From assembly GCA_020073375.1 (NCBI GenBank), contig JAIQFG010000042.1:1-43389 (forward strand): 43,389 bases of DNA, given 5' to 3'. Source of the stretch: Terriglobia bacterium. Its GTDB lineage: Bacteria > Acidobacteriota > Terriglobia > Acidiferrales > UBA7541. The translations under genes were made by a program, and so were the position numbers. The notes beneath the pieces are model-generated. The model worked only from the letters and a program-made list of their open reading frames with translations, was not told the origin of the DNA and did not search any database. Each line of letters starts with the position of its first letter. The stretch's first letter is position 1. Below, one piece after another: positions 42,701 to 43,389 of this stretch.

Positions 42701-43389
42701 GATTCGGGCGATAATCTTCCAGGCCAGTATACAAACGGCGGCTCCGCTGCTTTCCCGCTCATTACACAGCATGGGGCGGGCCGTGGACGTTGCTCCTACC
42801 TATCCACGCAATCGGCGAACTTTACTCTCACGTACGAAACGCACTGGGGAAATAACCTGAGTTCTCGTCCGCTCAGAACCGCCGTGACTGGTTGGCAGCT
42901 TAGCAGCCAAACCCTCGTCTCCTCGGGAATTCCGTTCACGGTTACCTCCGGTACCGATAATGCGCGGTACGTTGCCGTCGCAGGACCATCGGGAGCACCG
43001 GGGGGAGACCGTCCAGATTGGGCCGCTCCAAATGCCAACTGCGCGGACCCGTCCCCGCATGGCGCAGTTGGCCTGCATAACTTCAACGGAAGCTTCGTGG
43101 ATATCAACGTGAACTGCTTTGCGATTCCTGTGCCAGGTTACCTCGGAAATGTTGGCCCACTCGTGTTCCGGGGACCCAGCACCATCAATACGGACCTGAG
43201 CCTTCGCAAAACGATACCTGTTACCGAAGGCAAGACTCTGACGTTCTCGGCGGACATGTTCAACGCCTTCAACCGCGCTAACTTCTCTGTGCCGACCTCC
43301 TTGTCTGTATTTGGAACCACGGGCTCGAAAGTCGGAAACTTCGGGGCGATCAACTTCAACAACCCCTATGCGACGGTCACCACGTCGCG
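39749..43389 (+). CDS. Oar-type TonB-dependent receptor 3 (3' end outside window)
   Basis: Continuous frame of 1213 codons from ATG 39749 (GGGGGG five bases upstream), cut by the window end shortly before the usual C-terminus. Signal peptide (IVLRTILFSVIALLISSACT, cleavage near YAQ), then CarboxypepD_reg domain (GTISGTVLDPSGAVVPNAEV, GLYSVPSLLPGRYTVQV), a plug with PLNARDLQQLSVIQPGVQQT and SAFDARNFFDGPVIPP, and a long barrel (YGLRWEYATAPSEEANRISN, FNAFNRANFSVPTS). It is more distant from receptors 1 and 2 than they are from each other and lacks their CxxxC linker pair. Frame checks at four points show no break. Typical function: TonB-powered uptake across the outer membrane; substrate unknown. 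Confidence 0.86.
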   Translation, partial: MRSIPALRAIVLRTILFSVIALLISSACTYAQTVTGTISGTVLDPSGAVVPNAEVSVTNQETSVVRTTTGTADGLYSVPSLLPGRYTVQVKAQGFNTAQVQNVVVNVGTETRSDLHLEVGTTNQAITVTESIPTVETTSTDVSQVMSQDLIKIIPLNARDLQQLSVIQPGVQQTFTSSFGKQVSVGGDRVANNRFLQEGIDLTWTFRTSPVSLASNILMGADAVKEFKVISENPPVEYGELSGGITSTTFKSGTNLFHGTLFEYYRNSAFDARNFFDGPVIPPLHRHQYGGQVGGPIQKDKTFFFADYESLRSDAAASFVAPVPSFLSRTAVRDPAQPISATNFTTDPIIRQIFFGATAAGGAVDSRTPLLPACNDGKYATAGVGSTCNFNSTPNQAVRENYGVIKIDHSFGAKDSLSGSYNIDQSTEFEPTQLAITADDVYMRRQVFSLQETHIFSPSIVNTFRGGVQRINYAGNLDIFTSATIDPRLYVNANPAIVHQSPFPQIPAITIPGVTNIGAPALGFNYVPRYIGYTSMNFSDDVNILRGKHAFQFGAQVKRWYDNIENYMSTPRGAIGFGSFSAFMQNLPASSFAWWVQNYTNPVNGQTYNSTFARGMRLMSYGVYAEDTYKMKPNLTVTYGLRWEYATAPSEEANRISNLYGAGCTAYNCATPTVGAPWYHPPKNNFAPRVGINWDPFGKGKTSVRAGAGVFFAEMEDDYWYPSLASQPPFTVAVSLPSAVNFPFNNQPGTTFSNTACTANCSNTALNNFLAAPTGGLFSHETYGGAEFPYFKTPTKYAYNLTIQQELPGKLTFLVAYVGSQGRHQGRTFSYQDFNPTTIEVPGQLPMVNGVPIPGSVVNPNCTSPGAITCYYWAGSIQTINTLSGPVAGPGAQNVNLLANPGAASLGGTNGTVNLSPYATNCILPGVPTPKTGPCYNNPNWANTITGNITDGNSYYNALQVVLQRPVSPGLFARFNYTFAECIADSGDNLPGQYTNGGSAAFPLITQHGAGRGRCSYLSTQSANFTLTYETHWGNNLSSRPLRTAVTGWQLSSQTLVSSGIPFTVTSGTDNARYVAVAGPSGAPGGDRPDWAAPNANCADPSPHGAVGLHNFNGSFVDINVNCFAIPVPGYLGNVGPLVFRGPSTINTDLSLRKTIPVTEGKTLTFSADMFNAFNRANFSVPTSLSVFGTTGSKVGNFGAINFNNPYATVTTS

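Noticed and set aside
1..43389. CRISPR array
   Set aside because: No regularly spaced short repeats with unique spacers were seen; the only tandem repeats encode protein domains or are single pairs.

Overview
The window looks like a chromosomal accessory region of an Acidobacteriota (Terriglobia/Solibacteres-type) bacterium. The inference rests on content: three very large Oar-type TonB-dependent receptors with an N-terminal carboxypeptidase-like domain, many secreted YncE-like beta-propellers, DUF6152 proteins, a reaction-centre-cytochrome-like diheme protein, an FG-GAP/Ig-like giant surface protein and a secreted amidohydrolase. Most of the roughly 20 intact genes carry export signals, so the stretch is mainly an envelope and periplasm locus.

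Layout. 1-124: left end of an IS3-family element, cut by the window edge. 214-6240 (minus): a heavy-metal efflux operon, His-rich small protein > CzcC-like outer-membrane factor > CzcB-like adaptor > CzcA-like RND pump, with overlapping genes and a promoter that predicts a leaderless message. 6679-24615: the core of the window. It holds seven intact secreted beta-propeller paralogues (about 340 residues each) and one broken copy, two closely related Oar-type receptors and one nine-haem cytochrome c. On the minus strand propeller A precedes receptor 1, and at the other end propeller G precedes receptor 2 and then the cytochrome. Five propellers (B-F) plus the broken copy lie on the plus strand between them. 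This reads as a duplicated 'propeller + receptor' module with an expanded propeller array inside it.

24616-27870: a patchy region with few recognisable genes: an XRE regulator, a membrane/zinc-ribbon gene split by a one-base shift, a 53-residue ORF with a strong ribosome-binding site, an Arg-rich orphan ORF and a tRNA-Gly-like 3' end. It looks like the worn remains of an integrated element. 27991-33892 (minus): a giant FG-GAP / Ig-like / DUF11 exported protein, split by a two-base frameshift near its C-terminus, followed by a small outer-membrane beta-barrel gene. Its leader is predicted to be strongly structured, with a possible anti-Shine-Dalgarno element, and resembles a cis-regulatory RNA. 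34332-36035: secreted YtcJ-like amidohydrolase, ending at a near-perfect bidirectional terminator. 36132-37316 (minus): diheme cytochrome fused to a lipoprotein-sorting-like domain. 37651-39424: two DUF6152 proteins and a conserved secreted protein. 39749 to the end: a third, more distant Oar-type receptor, cut by the window edge.

The most interesting system is the propeller/Oar/nine-haem locus. No substrate can be read from the sequence. The arrangement suggests that receptors and propellers act together at the outer membrane, with the cytochrome as a possible redox partner. All functional calls rest on sequence reading only; no searches were run.
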